Source: SKVR01 sp964453995
GTDB taxonomy: Bacteria > Bacteroidota > Bacteroidia > Bacteroidales > UBA7960
Assembly (NCBI GenBank): GCA_964453995.1
Contig: CAYVQC010000002.1
Coordinates: 1 to 64,000 of the forward strand
Direction: 5' to 3'
DNA length: 64,000 nucleotides
Shown: positions 51,340 to 59,699 of the stretch, piece after piece
Position numbering within the stretch: position 1 is the stretch's first letter
How the letters are laid out: each line of letters opens with the position of its first letter
Program-made: the position numbers and the translations under genes
The notes under the pieces: generated by a model
The model's database searches: none
What the model saw: the letters and a program-made list of their open reading frames with translations, nothing else
What the model was told of the DNA's origin: nothing

Positions 51340-52104
51340 ATGGAAAAAATAAATCAATTTTCAATTCAACGTTTTGGCCTTCTTATGAAGCGATATGTCA
51401 TGTTCAACATGAAAACCTGGTTTATAGGTATGGGCGCTCTTGCCGGGGTATTGATTGTAATTTCTGCATTACAGGTCATCTTTTCCTCCGGTACCTTCAA
51501 CATCAGCCCACTTGTAACCCTGGGCCAGATAGTAATATTTGTAGGAGGTTTTTTGATCACCTCAATGTCTTACAATGAAATACACACTCCGGCCAGGAGC
51601 CAGTTCTTCCTGACCCTGCCGGCCACAACCGGCGAAAAGCTCTTCTCCCACTGGATCATAACCTCAGTAATATTTGTTGTGGTAGCCAATATTCTGCTTA
51701 TGGTTACGCTGCTCATTGCAAGTGCTATAGCCAATCTGAGTTTATCCATTCCCATCGACGTATTTAATCCGTTTGAAAAGCAGAATCTTACCCTGATGAG
51801 TATTTACCTTGTGGTACAAAGTGTATTTTTCCTTGGAGCATTGTATTTCCGCAAAAATAACTTCTTGAAGACCATTCTTAGTCTATTCGTCATTCAATTA
51901 ATAATCAATATTTTTACGTTTCTGGTTGCTTACCTAATAATTGGACATGAAGGTTTTCAGCAGGATATGGATATGGCAAACATCAACATGACTGAGTTTG
52001 CCTCCGAATCATTTCCTGTAGTGATGAAAATTCTCTTCTACGGAGTACTTGCTCCATTTTGTTTACTGGTAAGCTATTTCAGACTTAAAGAAAGGGAGGT
52101 GTAA
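51340..52104 (+). CDS. ABC-2 type transporter permease
   Basis: 254 residues with about six hydrophobic segments (about 26-46, 52-72, 103-127, 150-167, 174-194, 226-246) and no soluble domain. It pairs with the ATPase 11 nt upstream. The last codons (KEREV) carry a strong AGGGAGG stretch that serves as the ribosome-binding site of the GntR gene. Confidence 0.85.
   Translation: MEKINQFSIQRFGLLMKRYVMFNMKTWFIGMGALAGVLIVISALQVIFSSGTFNISPLVTLGQIVIFVGGFLITSMSYNEIHTPARSQFFLTLPATTGEKLFSHWIITSVIFVVVANILLMVTLLIASAIANLSLSIPIDVFNPFEKQNLTLMSIYLVVQSVFFLGALYFRKNNFLKTILSLFVIQLIINIFTFLVAYLIIGHEGFQQDMDMANINMTEFASESFPVVMKILFYGVLAPFCLLVSYFRLKEREV
52090..52096 (+). promoter_or_regulatory. Unusually strong Shine-Dalgarno for the GntR gene
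   Basis: The sequence AAGGGAGGTG ends about 7 nt before the ATG at 52106, inside the 3' end of the permease gene. Most genes in this window have no such site, so this one fixes the start and suggests coupled translation. Confidence 0.6.
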
Positions 52105-52105
52105 G

Positions 52106-52462
52106 ATGGAATTCCTCGAAAATCAACCCATATACATGCAGATAGCCGATGTTTTTTGTGAAAACATCCTCTTGCAAAAATGGAAAATTAATGAGCGGAT
52201 CCCTTCGGTACGCGATGTGGCCGTTCAGATGGAAGTAAACCCCAACACTGCAATGCGGGCTTTTGTATACCTGCAGGACAAGGAGATCATTTACAACAAA
52301 CGTGGCATTGGTTATTTCGTTTCCGAAGATGGCTATAAGAAAGCCCTGGAACTCAAAAGAGCCGAGTTTATTGAAAAAGATCTTCCGGTAGTAATGAAAA
52401 CCATGAAACTTTTAGATATATCCTGCCAGGAAATGGAAGAGATCTATAGCCAGAAAGGATAA
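52106..52462 (+). CDS. GntR family (YtrA subfamily) transcriptional regulator
   Basis: 118 residues. A winged-helix domain (about 8-76: PIYMQIADVFCENIL, RIPSVRDVAVQMEVNPNTAMRAF, YNKRGIGYFVSE) is followed by a helical tail of about 40 residues. The lack of an effector-binding domain is typical of the YtrA subfamily, whose members repress ABC transporter operons. It is coded within the operon it probably controls, 1 nt after the permease stop. Confidence 0.93.
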   Translation: MEFLENQPIYMQIADVFCENILLQKWKINERIPSVRDVAVQMEVNPNTAMRAFVYLQDKEIIYNKRGIGYFVSEDGYKKALELKRAEFIEKDLPVVMKTMKLLDISCQEMEEIYSQKG

Positions 52463-52500
52463 TCAGCAACCAAAAAACAAATATTAAAAAATCAATTGTC

Positions 52501-53241
52501 ATGAAAAAAAGTAATCTTTTATTACTGATTGCATTAGGCCTGATACTGATCGCCATTCTGGCAGGAACAATTTCTGTAAGGTCTATGCTTTTTGCCAACG
52601 TGATCAAGGGCGATGGTAATATTGTAGAAACTCCCCGCGATATCAACAGTTTTGAGAAGATAAATATCAAGGGTCGCTACAAGGTATTCTATACCCAGGA
52701 CACTACACAGCAACTGGTGTTGCGGGCCGATGCCAATCTTCACGAATATATTGTTACCACCATTAGAAACAATGAGCTGGTAATCAAATCCAACCAGCCC
52801 ATCCGTTCAGATTCTGAATTGCATATCGAGCTCAGCAACCCTAACATCACCCATATTGAAGCTTCCGCCAATGCAGGTTTTTTCACCCGCAACAGTGTAA
52901 CACTTCCCCTGCTCTATATTACCTCCAATGCAGGTTCAGAAGTAAATGTAGAGGGTATTTTTGAATCTTTATTTGCCACACAAAATGCCGGGTCAGATAT
53001 TATTCTTCGCGGGCAAACAAACCTTTTGAATCTTATTTCAAATGCCGGAGGCAATATAGATGCAAGCCAGATGGAGGCCCAGTCAGCCTCAGTGGAAACC
53101 AATGCTGGAGCATCAGCAATTGTAAATGCTGAAGAAATTGATGCAAAAGCCAATGCAGGCGGTTCAATTCGCTACCTGGGCGATCCTGTTTTTAGAAGCA
53201 TGAACACCAGCGCCGGAGGAAGTATTGGTGCTGCAAACTAA
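52501..53241 (+). CDS. Head-GIN (DUF2807) domain protein
   Basis: 246 residues. An N-terminal membrane or signal segment (about 5-25) is followed by the putative auto-transporter adhesin head-GIN domain (about 45-230), with repeating Asn-Ala-Gly turns (SANAGFF, SNAGSEV, QNAGSDI, SNAGGNI, TNAGASA, ANAGGSI) suggesting a beta-helix or solenoid. The family is common in Bacteroidota and its job is unknown. It is the last gene after GntR (38 nt), hence probably part of the ABC regulon. Confidence 0.88.
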   Translation: MKKSNLLLLIALGLILIAILAGTISVRSMLFANVIKGDGNIVETPRDINSFEKINIKGRYKVFYTQDTTQQLVLRADANLHEYIVTTIRNNELVIKSNQPIRSDSELHIELSNPNITHIEASANAGFFTRNSVTLPLLYITSNAGSEVNVEGIFESLFATQNAGSDIILRGQTNLLNLISNAGGNIDASQMEAQSASVETNAGASAIVNAEEIDAKANAGGSIRYLGDPVFRSMNTSAGGSIGAAN

Positions 53242-53284
53242 AAACACATCTTTTTTCATGCTGCTGCAGAAAACATAATTTTCC

Positions 53285-53292
53285 TACCTTTG
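53285..53292 (+). promoter_or_regulatory. -7 element upstream of the structured leader
   Basis: TACCTTTG matches TAnnTTTG exactly. No clear -33. Predicted transcription start about 53299, just before the hairpin leader of the HAD gene. Confidence 0.55.
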
Positions 53293-53322
53293 CAGTTGTT
53301 CTGTAAAGCCATACAAAACCGG

Positions 53323-53396
53323 AAACAGTAACCATGAATCCGTGCCGTGAGTTAGAAATAACAAACTGAAGGCACAGGCTCATGGTTACTCTGTTT
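53323..53396 (+). ncRNA. Structured leader or small RNA upstream of the HAD gene
   Basis: AGTAACCATGAATCCGTGCC (53327-53346) and 53371-53390 pair at 17 of 20 positions with one further U-G pair; outer AAACAG (53323-53328) and CTGTTT (53391-53396) extend it past a 2-nt bulge. The loop is about 24 nt. It is flanked by a -7 element upstream and the HAD start 38 nt downstream. No T-run follows, so it is not a terminator. I do not recognise a known riboswitch or RNA family. Confidence 0.5.
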
Positions 53397-53433
53397 ACTG
53401 CACTTATATTTTTACTTACCACATCAAAACATT

Positions 53434-54138
53434 ATGATGCAAAAGCAATACAAACACCTCTTTTTTGACCTTGACCGAACACTGTGGGATTTTGATGCCA
53501 ACAACCGGCAAACCTTCACCGATTTGCACCACCATTTTTCGCTCAGCCAAAGAGGAGTTATGGATGCACTGGATTTTTATACACGCTACCAACCTATCAA
53601 TATGGGTTTATGGGATCTTTATAAAAAGCAACAGATTCACAGAGATGAGCTGAATTTCAAGAGATTTTACGACACCCTTATGCTGTTTGAAATAGCCGAT
53701 GAAAAGCTTGCCCTGGAAATGGGTAACTATTATGTAAAACAAAGCCCCCTGCAAACCCTTTTGTATCCCCATACGCATCAAATCCTGGAAACTCTGCATA
53801 GAAAATACCAGCTCCACATCATTACCAACGGATTTGAAGATGTGCAGTACATTAAGATTGAAAAGTGTAACCTGGGAAAATATTTTACCAATATCATAAC
53901 CTCAGAAAGAGCCGGTTTTAAAAAACCTGACAAGAGGATATTCGAGTTTGCCATGAGTGAAGCCGGAGCCACGGTAGAAGAAAGCATTTTGATTGGAGAT
54001 GATCCCGAGGCTGACATTACCGGTGCCATGTATTCGGGTATGGATCAGATATGGGTAAAACATCCGCCGGTGAAAGAATCGGTCCACATCCCCACTTTTG
54101 AGGTAAATACCTTAAAGGAAATCCTTGATATTTTATAA
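53434..54138 (+). CDS. HAD superfamily phosphatase, YjjG/YfnB-like
   Basis: 234 residues; a second ATG three bases in could also serve. HAD motifs: FFDLDRTLWDF (Asp11 or so as nucleophile), ITNG (motif II), KKPDKRIF (motif III Lys) and IGDDPEADITGA (motif IV). The helical cap and DLDRTLWDF pattern match YjjG-type nucleotidases that dephosphorylate pyrimidine 5'-nucleotides, including non-canonical ones. The substrate is inferred from family resemblance. Convergent with psd. Confidence 0.9.
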   Translation: MMQKQYKHLFFDLDRTLWDFDANNRQTFTDLHHHFSLSQRGVMDALDFYTRYQPINMGLWDLYKKQQIHRDELNFKRFYDTLMLFEIADEKLALEMGNYYVKQSPLQTLLYPHTHQILETLHRKYQLHIITNGFEDVQYIKIEKCNLGKYFTNIITSERAGFKKPDKRIFEFAMSEAGATVEESILIGDDPEADITGAMYSGMDQIWVKHPPVKESVHIPTFEVNTLKEILDIL

Positions 54139-54185
54139 AAATAAGGACTGATCTTTTAAGCTTTTCCCATTAATCCAGCTGGTAA

Positions 54186-54854
54186 TTACTCGTCAGGATT
54201 CAGAAAGGCAAGAACAGAAAGACCGCCTTTTACTTCCTCGCCAATTTTAACCTTCACATCCGATTCTAAAGGCAGAAATACATCTACCCGTGAACCAAAC
54301 TTGATAAAGCCCATTTCGGTTCCCTGGGTTACCATCTCACCCTCCTTGCTGTAGCAAACTATTCTGCGGGCCAGGGCGCCTGCTATCTGGCGTACAAGGA
54401 TGTTTCCCTTTTGGGGGTGATGAATTACAATGGTATTTCGCTCGTTGTCGGTGCTCGATTTCGGATGCCAGGCTACCAGGTACTTGCCGGGGTGATACTT
54501 TACGTATTTTACTTCTCCGCTTACGGGATAGCGGTTCGAATGGACATTTACCGGCGACATAAAGATAGATACCTGCAGACATTCCGATTTAAGGTATTCG
54601 GTTTCAAAGGTTTTTTCTATCACAACCACCTTACCGTCAGCAGGACTTAGAACCTGGTTGAGATTCATTTCTACTTTGCGCATGGGGGAGCGGAAAAACT
54701 GCAGCACAATAAGAAAAAATACTCCAAAGGTGACATATGCTACTGTATGCCAAAGGGTATGCAAGGGCCAGATAACATTTATCAGGATAACCAGGCCTAC
54801 AATAAAAATTAAGGTAAAAAACAGGCTTGTATAGCCTTCTTTATGAATCTTCAT
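54186..54854 (-). CDS. psd: Phosphatidylserine decarboxylase (short archaeal/Bacteroidota type)
   Basis: 222 residues. Two N-terminal membrane helices (about 9-28 and 34-52) precede the catalytic domain: SPADGKV, FMSPVNVHSNRYPVSG and the self-cleavage site FGS in GFIKFGSRVDVF (Ser188 would become the pyruvoyl group). In the longer E. coli enzyme the site is LGST. It makes phosphatidylethanolamine from phosphatidylserine. cdsA is upstream (about 112 nt) in the same direction, consistent with a phospholipid cluster. Confidence 0.94.
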   Translation of the reverse strand: MKIHKEGYTSLFFTLIFIVGLVILINVIWPLHTLWHTVAYVTFGVFFLIVLQFFRSPMRKVEMNLNQVLSPADGKVVVIEKTFETEYLKSECLQVSIFMSPVNVHSNRYPVSGEVKYVKYHPGKYLVAWHPKSSTDNERNTIVIHHPQKGNILVRQIAGALARRIVCYSKEGEMVTQGTEMGFIKFGSRVDVFLPLESDVKVKIGEEVKGGLSVLAFLNPDE

Positions 54855-54966
54855 ATGTATTTATAATTGCAACCATACCAGGTTGCTTACCATTATTGAA
54901 TATTTCTGATTATTAAAAACCTTTGCCCGGGTATAAGCCCGGAAAATACATCCTGGCTGTTGGGCT

Positions 54967-55785
54967 TCAGGATATCCACAAAAGATAGACAAAAACAAAT
55001 GGAATGGCCATAATGACGCCATCAAAACGATCAAGGATACCACCATGGCCAGGCAATATTGTGCCACTGTCTTTTGTCTTGATACTTCTCTTCAGCATTG
55101 ATTCAAACAAATCCCCATAGGTACTAAAAACAACCACCAAAACACCCATGACCATCCAGTTGATAAAGCTTAGCTCTTTAAAGAACATACTTATTATTGC
55201 TGCTGTAATCAGGCATAATACACCCCCGCCTGAAGTTCCTTCCCATGTTTTCTTGGGTGATATCCTTTCGAACAAACGGCGGCGACCAATGGCAGTGCCT
55301 ACAAGATATGCTCCCGATTCATTTACCCACACAAGGAAAAAGAACCCGAGAACAATATTATGGTTGAAGACACCGGGAGCGAAGCCCGGATTGGGCAAAT
55401 AATTTAGCAGCGCAAACGGAACCGCCACATAGAGCAGTCCGAAAAAAGTAAAGGCCACGTTGGTAAAGGGCTGGGGCAGATTGCGATAGAGCTCAAAAAG
55501 AAACACGAAAAAAATGAGCATGAAATTCAACAACAATACTTCCAGGGATGCTATTTCGAGTGCAATCAATGCATTGGATCCAAACAGGAAGGCCCCGGCT
55601 ACGATTCCCAGTATTTTATTGGGTCTGATATCAATCTTTTCCAGCAAGGTATAGAACTCCCACAAACCAAGAATGGTAACCAACAGGAAAAGGGTTGCAA
55701 ACACGTAGCGGCTTACAACAACTGAAAAAATGATCAGCAAAACAATTGCTATTCCGGTAATGGTGCGTTTGGCAAGATTACTCAA
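54967..55785 (-). CDS. cdsA: Phosphatidate cytidylyltransferase
   Basis: 272 residues with about eight membrane segments and the CdsA signature KRSIKTKDSGTILPGHGGIL then DRFDG. It makes CDP-diacylglycerol from phosphatidate and CTP. The start is a TTG: no ATG occurs in the first 60 codons and the N-terminus (SNLAKRTITGIAIV) matches the family. The start overlaps the end of the DUF2007 gene by 8 nt, so translation is probably coupled. Confidence 0.95.
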   Translation of the reverse strand: MSNLAKRTITGIAIVLLIIFSVVVSRYVFATLFLLVTILGLWEFYTLLEKIDIRPNKILGIVAGAFLFGSNALIALEIASLEVLLLNFMLIFFVFLFELYRNLPQPFTNVAFTFFGLLYVAVPFALLNYLPNPGFAPGVFNHNIVLGFFFLVWVNESGAYLVGTAIGRRRLFERISPKKTWEGTSGGGVLCLITAAIISMFFKELSFINWMVMGVLVVVFSTYGDLFESMLKRSIKTKDSGTILPGHGGILDRFDGVIMAIPFVFVYLLWIS

Positions 55786-55984
55786 AATTATCTTTGTTTA
55801 TGATCTGTTTTGCCAGTAAAACATCATCAGGTTCAACATAAAGTTCTATTTCACCAAAAAGGTAGGCAGAGTCTTTCTTACTAAGGGAAAAACATTTTAT
55901 CCCATTGTCTTCCAGTACAGCCTTTACAATTTCTGCTATATGCTCGTATTGCGTGGTGTATATGCATGTCCAGTCGTTGTTCAT
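55778..55984 (-). CDS. DUF2007 small protein
   Basis: 68 residues. The pattern WTCIYTTQYEHIAEIVKAVLEDNGI and EIELYVEPDDVLLAKQII matches DUF2007, a ferredoxin-like fold described as a putative signal-transducing protein. No membrane segment. It overlaps cdsA by 8 nt. Function unknown. Confidence 0.88.
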   Translation of the reverse strand: MNNDWTCIYTTQYEHIAEIVKAVLEDNGIKCFSLSKKDSAYLFGEIELYVEPDDVLLAKQIINKDNFE

Positions 55985-56070
55985 CAGCGCAAAGATGGGA
56001 TTTTTTTTCTAACTACCAAATCTTTTTCCGTCAGTAGCGATGCAGTTCAAAAACCTTGTTATCCGGGGTT

Positions 56071-56733
56071 TTAAACCTCATCATCATAAGGTGCATCAAT
56101 AAAGAATACAATTAATTCTTTTGGCCCATGTGCTCCCATCACCAAAGTCTTCTCAATATCAGCGGTTCTGCTGGGGCCCGTGATTGTGGTTATCATTGAA
56201 GGAATGCCTTTCTCTTTGTATTTCTGATTCAGGGCAGCAAATCCATGCTTTAAATCATATACCAACTGATCTTTCCAGGCTATCACCAGGTGAATATCGG
56301 GCCAGAAAAGGCCTCTTCTTCCACACCCCTGGTTGCTGCTTACCATAATACTGCCAAGGCGGGCTATCAAAAACTCGCAGGTAGTAATTCCCATTTCACA
56401 GGTTGACAATTCTTCGCGGGCATTGAAACAAAAAATATTATTGCTGTTTAGGATTTTCTGCAATATATCTTCGTAACAATGTAAACAGGGGTTATCCCGT
56501 GCGGCAAGAAATTCCCTGATGTTTTCGGCAAATTCATTTTCATTGGCTGAATAGACAAACTGCCCTCCTACCCTGGCAAGGGCTTCGGCAAAGATCACCT
56601 CATCATATTCGATTTCGGGTCGTATGTATATACGATCAGAATAGTCCTCATCCACATAGGGGGGCATCATGGGGTTTACCAAGGCATCCCTTATTGCTTT
56701 CAATACTTTCTCCCTGGATGTGCTTTCCTTCAT
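56071..56733 (-). CDS. LUD (LutC/YkgG) domain protein
   Basis: 220 residues from the ATG at 56733, 12 nt after the ftsH stop; a TTG at 56745 directly abutting ftsH is the alternative start. The LutC-type fold shows ITTCEFLIARLGSIMVSS, HLVIAWKDQLV and TITGPSRTADIEKTLVMGAHGPKEL, with the phosphate-binding-like TGPSRTADIE. LUD proteins include the lactate utilisation subunit LutC, but without LutA and LutB genes the role here is open. It sits in a conserved rsfS-ftsH-LUD-cdsA-psd order of Bacteroidota. Confidence 0.9.
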   Translation of the reverse strand: MKESTSREKVLKAIRDALVNPMMPPYVDEDYSDRIYIRPEIEYDEVIFAEALARVGGQFVYSANENEFAENIREFLAARDNPCLHCYEDILQKILNSNNIFCFNAREELSTCEMGITTCEFLIARLGSIMVSSNQGCGRRGLFWPDIHLVIAWKDQLVYDLKHGFAALNQKYKEKGIPSMITTITGPSRTADIEKTLVMGAHGPKELIVFFIDAPYDDEV

Positions 56734-56745
56734 CTTGCCACTCAA

Positions 56746-58875
56746 TTAAACACTGCTTCCGGAGATTTTCGATTTGTCGGCAGTTTCTTTTGCCAGATCC
56801 GTATCATCATCATTTTCTTCTTCAGCAGCATCATCTTTTTGCTGAACCTGGTTATTTTTCATACCTTCGATTTCACCTTCAGGCTGTTGGCTAAAGGTTT
56901 CTTCTTCGCCAAACGGTCTTTTACCAAAGATCTTCTCCAGGTCTTCACGGAAAATCACTTCTTTTTCGAGAAGAACATTGGCAAGTTGCTCAAGCTTTTC
57001 ACGGTTTTCGGTAAGTATATTTACTGCCCGCTGATAAGCTTGATCGATAATCGATTTTACTTCCGTATCAATAAGCTCGGCGGTTTTTTCTGAATAAGGC
57101 CTGTTGAAGGAATATTCGTTCTGCCCGGTAGAGTCGTAATAGCTGATATTTCCGATTCTGCTGTTCAGCCCATAATAAACCACCATGGCGTAAGCCTGCT
57201 TGGTAACTTTTTCCAGGTCATTGAGGGCCCCTGTTGAAATTTTGCCAAAAATAATCTCTTCGGCAGCCCTTCCACCCAGTGCCGATGTTATTTCGTCAAA
57301 CATCTGCTCGTAGGTTGTCAGTTGCCTTTCTTCCGGCAGGTACCATGCTGCTCCCAATGCTTTGCCGCGAGGCACAATGGTTACTTTCACCAATGGATGA
57401 GCATGTTCAAGCAGCCAGCTGGTAGCAGCGTGGCCTGATTCATGGAAGGCAACAACTTTTTTCTCGTGGGGAGAAATGATCTTGTTTCTTTTCTCCAACC
57501 CACCAATAATACGGTCCACAGCATCAAGGAAATCCTGCTTTTCGATCATTTTTTTGTTGCGACGAGCAGCAATAAGGGCGGCTTCATTACATACGTTGGC
57601 GATATCGGCCCCTGAAAAACCGGGTGTTTGTTTTGCCATAAAATCGGGCTCTACATCTTTGGAAAGCTTCAGGGGTTTCATGTGCACTTTAAAGATTGCC
57701 TTTCGTTCTTCGAGGTCGGGCATTTCCACCTGTATTTGCCTGTCGAAACGACCGGCCCTTAGTAATGCCCTGTCGAGAATATCGGCCCGGTTGGTAGCAG
57801 CAAGTATGATTACTCCTACATTTGTTCCAAAACCGTCCATCTCGGTAAGAAGTTGGTTGAGGGTATTTTCCCGTTCGTCATTGGCTCCCGTCATAGGATT
57901 TTTACCCCTTGCCCGGCCTATGGCATCAATCTCATCGATGAATATGATACAGGGGGCTTTTTCCTTGGCTTGTTTGAAAAGATCTCGAACACGGGAGGCG
58001 CCTACACCTACAAACATTTCAACAAAATCGGATCCGCTCAGCGAGAAGAAAGGTACCTGGGCTTCACCGGCAACGGCTTTGGCAAGCAATGTTTTTCCCG
58101 TACCGGGAGGGCCTACCAGCAAGGCTCCTTTGGGGATTTGCCCCCCCAGGTCTGTATATTTTTTGGGGTTCTTAAGGAAATCAACAATTTCCATAAGTTC
58201 GATCTTGGCTTCATCAAGCCCTGCTACGTGATTGAAATTTACATTTACACGGGTGTCTTTGTCAAACACCTGCGCCTTTGATTTTCCAATATTGAAGATC
58301 TGACCTCCGCCAGCGCCTCCTGCCATGCGACGCATGATAAAGATCCAGAAAACGATAAGAAGACCAATTGGCAGCAGCCAGCTGAGAATATCGCTACCCC
58401 AGTCCTTTCTTTGCTCATAAAAAATGGGAATACGCTCTCCGGGGGGAACCTCTTCCTGGGCTTCGTCGAGGCGGTTAACAAAATTATCTACCGATCCTAT
58501 CTTGAAGGTATAATGAGGACCGGTGGTAATCCCTTTCTCCTGCAAATCTTCATAGTTGCCAATGCGGTCTTCCCTGATGAATACTTCCACCATTTCACGG
58601 TTGATCACCACGATTTTCTCTACATCACCACTGCGAAGCATTTCATTTTCGAAACGCTGTTGTGATATTTCTATGGAAGTACCTCCCCAGTTGTAAAACT
58701 GTAAGGCAATAAAGAGAATGGCCAGTAACCCATAGATCCAGTAAAAATTAAATGGAGGTGTTTTACCTTTTCCAGGACCACTATCAGAGCCTTTCTTTTT
58801 ATCACCAGAACCACCAGAGTTTCTGGAGGGCCCTAATGGGTTATTATCTTGAGGTTTATTTTCTTCTTTACTCAT
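56746..58875 (-). CDS. ftsH: ATP-dependent zinc metalloprotease FtsH
   Basis: 709 residues. Two membrane helices (about 44-62 and 165-182) flank a periplasmic domain. AAA domain with Walker A GPPGTGKT (255-262), Walker B FIDEIDAIG and the SRH ATNRADILDRALLRAGRFDR; zinc protease motif HESGH (478-482). The N-terminus is Gly/Ser/Lys-rich and the C-terminus (about 660-709) is acidic and Gln-rich, both variable in the family. It degrades membrane and regulatory proteins. 57 nt after rsfS. Confidence 0.98.
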   Translation of the reverse strand: MSKEENKPQDNNPLGPSRNSGGSGDKKKGSDSGPGKGKTPPFNFYWIYGLLAILFIALQFYNWGGTSIEISQQRFENEMLRSGDVEKIVVINREMVEVFIREDRIGNYEDLQEKGITTGPHYTFKIGSVDNFVNRLDEAQEEVPPGERIPIFYEQRKDWGSDILSWLLPIGLLIVFWIFIMRRMAGGAGGGQIFNIGKSKAQVFDKDTRVNVNFNHVAGLDEAKIELMEIVDFLKNPKKYTDLGGQIPKGALLVGPPGTGKTLLAKAVAGEAQVPFFSLSGSDFVEMFVGVGASRVRDLFKQAKEKAPCIIFIDEIDAIGRARGKNPMTGANDERENTLNQLLTEMDGFGTNVGVIILAATNRADILDRALLRAGRFDRQIQVEMPDLEERKAIFKVHMKPLKLSKDVEPDFMAKQTPGFSGADIANVCNEAALIAARRNKKMIEKQDFLDAVDRIIGGLEKRNKIISPHEKKVVAFHESGHAATSWLLEHAHPLVKVTIVPRGKALGAAWYLPEERQLTTYEQMFDEITSALGGRAAEEIIFGKISTGALNDLEKVTKQAYAMVVYYGLNSRIGNISYYDSTGQNEYSFNRPYSEKTAELIDTEVKSIIDQAYQRAVNILTENREKLEQLANVLLEKEVIFREDLEKIFGKRPFGEEETFSQQPEGEIEGMKNNQVQQKDDAAEEENDDDTDLAKETADKSKISGSSV

Positions 58876-58932
58876 TGCTTTTATTTCCGGTATAAATTAA
58901 AATGTATTATTTTATGTTTTATATATTTTAGG

Positions 58933-59310
58933 TTAATCGTCCTCTTCAATTACTACCATGGGAGCATCTGCCCACAAGTCTTCAATATTATAGTGCCCCC
59001 TAACATCTTGCTGAAAGACATGAACAACCACATCCAGATAGTCCAGCAAGATCCATTCAGCATTCAGGAAACCTTCTCTGCGACGGGGTTTAACCCCTGT
59101 AGACTTACTGACAGACTCTTCTACCGATTCTGCAATTGCACTTACATGTGTGCTGCTGGTTCCATGACATACCACAAAATAATCACATACTGTACTATTG
59201 ATTTTTGCAAGATTCAGACAGGATATTTTTTTCCCTTTTTTTTCCTGTATTCCTTTAATAACTTCTTCTACCAACACTTCTGTTTTTTCAGAAACTTTTT
59301 CTTGTACCAT
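58933..59310 (-). CDS. rsfS: Ribosome silencing factor RsfS
   Basis: 125 residues, the usual size. Landmarks are VIKGIQEKKGKKISCLNL, CDYFVVCHGTSSTHVSAI, EGFLNAEWILLDYLDVVVHVF and YNIEDLWADAP. It binds ribosomal protein L14 (uL14) and blocks subunit joining in starvation. First gene of the minus-strand cluster leading to ftsH. Confidence 0.97.
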   Translation of the reverse strand: MVQEKVSEKTEVLVEEVIKGIQEKKGKKISCLNLAKINSTVCDYFVVCHGTSSTHVSAIAESVEESVSKSTGVKPRRREGFLNAEWILLDYLDVVVHVFQQDVRGHYNIEDLWADAPMVVIEEDD

Positions 59311-59392
59311 TCATTAACTAATTTATTCTACTTTTATTTTAATTGCTCTTTTACCCATCTTCCAATACACATATTGAAAAACATTTAAGCTA

Positions 59393-59400
59393 CAAAAGTA
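59393..59400 (-). promoter_or_regulatory. -7 element for the rsfS-ftsH operon
   Basis: On the minus strand this reads TACTTTTG, an exact TAnnTTTG match, 83 nt upstream of the rsfS ATG. The -33 is not clear. Confidence 0.5.
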
Positions 59401-59475
59401 ACCATTTTTAGCGAGATTTCGGTTTGTGTACTCTGCCTGCATTCAGTGTTTTCAAATAATTTACATCATTTGTTG

Positions 59476-59494
59476 CAATTCGTTAAACGAATTG
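59476..59494. promoter_or_regulatory. Perfect 19-bp palindrome, candidate operator
   Basis: CAATTCGTTAAACGAATTG has two 9-bp arms around a single central base. It lies in the middle of the rsfS/birA divergent region. A dimeric regulator site is the likely meaning. No regulator gene is adjacent, and the BirA here has no DNA-binding domain. Confidence 0.55.
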
Positions 59495-59655
59495 TTATTC
59501 CTAATCATAAAACAAACCGCCATTTATTCAGATTCACACCCCTAAGAAACACCATGGTAATGCGTATGGTTCATTTTACTTAAGGTAGAATTTAAAGGAA
59601 GTTGAGGCATTTAAAATTATTTGTATACAAACGATCATACTGATGATCTGATGCT

Positions 59656-59663
59656 TACCTTTG
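59656..59663 (+). promoter_or_regulatory. -7 element for birA
   Basis: TACCTTTG matches TAnnTTTG, 57 nt before the birA ATG. -33 not clear. Transcription would start around 59670, at the edge of the hairpin. Confidence 0.5.
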
Positions 59664-59672
59664 TAGCATAAC

Positions 59673-59699
59673 AAAAACATCCTTTAACAAGATGTTTTT
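59673..59699 (+). promoter_or_regulatory. 5' leader hairpin of birA, terminator-like
   Basis: AAAAACATC (59673-59681) and GATGTTTTT (59691-59699) pair perfectly around a 9-nt loop and end in T-residues. It looks like a weak intrinsic terminator placed at the very start of the birA message; it could instead insulate birA from upstream transcription. Confidence 0.5.

Noticed and set aside
53323..53400. Resemblance of part of the leader to bacterial SRP RNA (ACTCTGTTTAC)
   Set aside because: The conserved GGAA loop and AGCAG core of SRP RNA are missing and the stem order differs.
58849..59388. 179-codon plus-strand frame opposite rsfS
   Set aside because: Very Phe/Tyr-rich antisense shadow of rsfS; rsfS is a clear family member.
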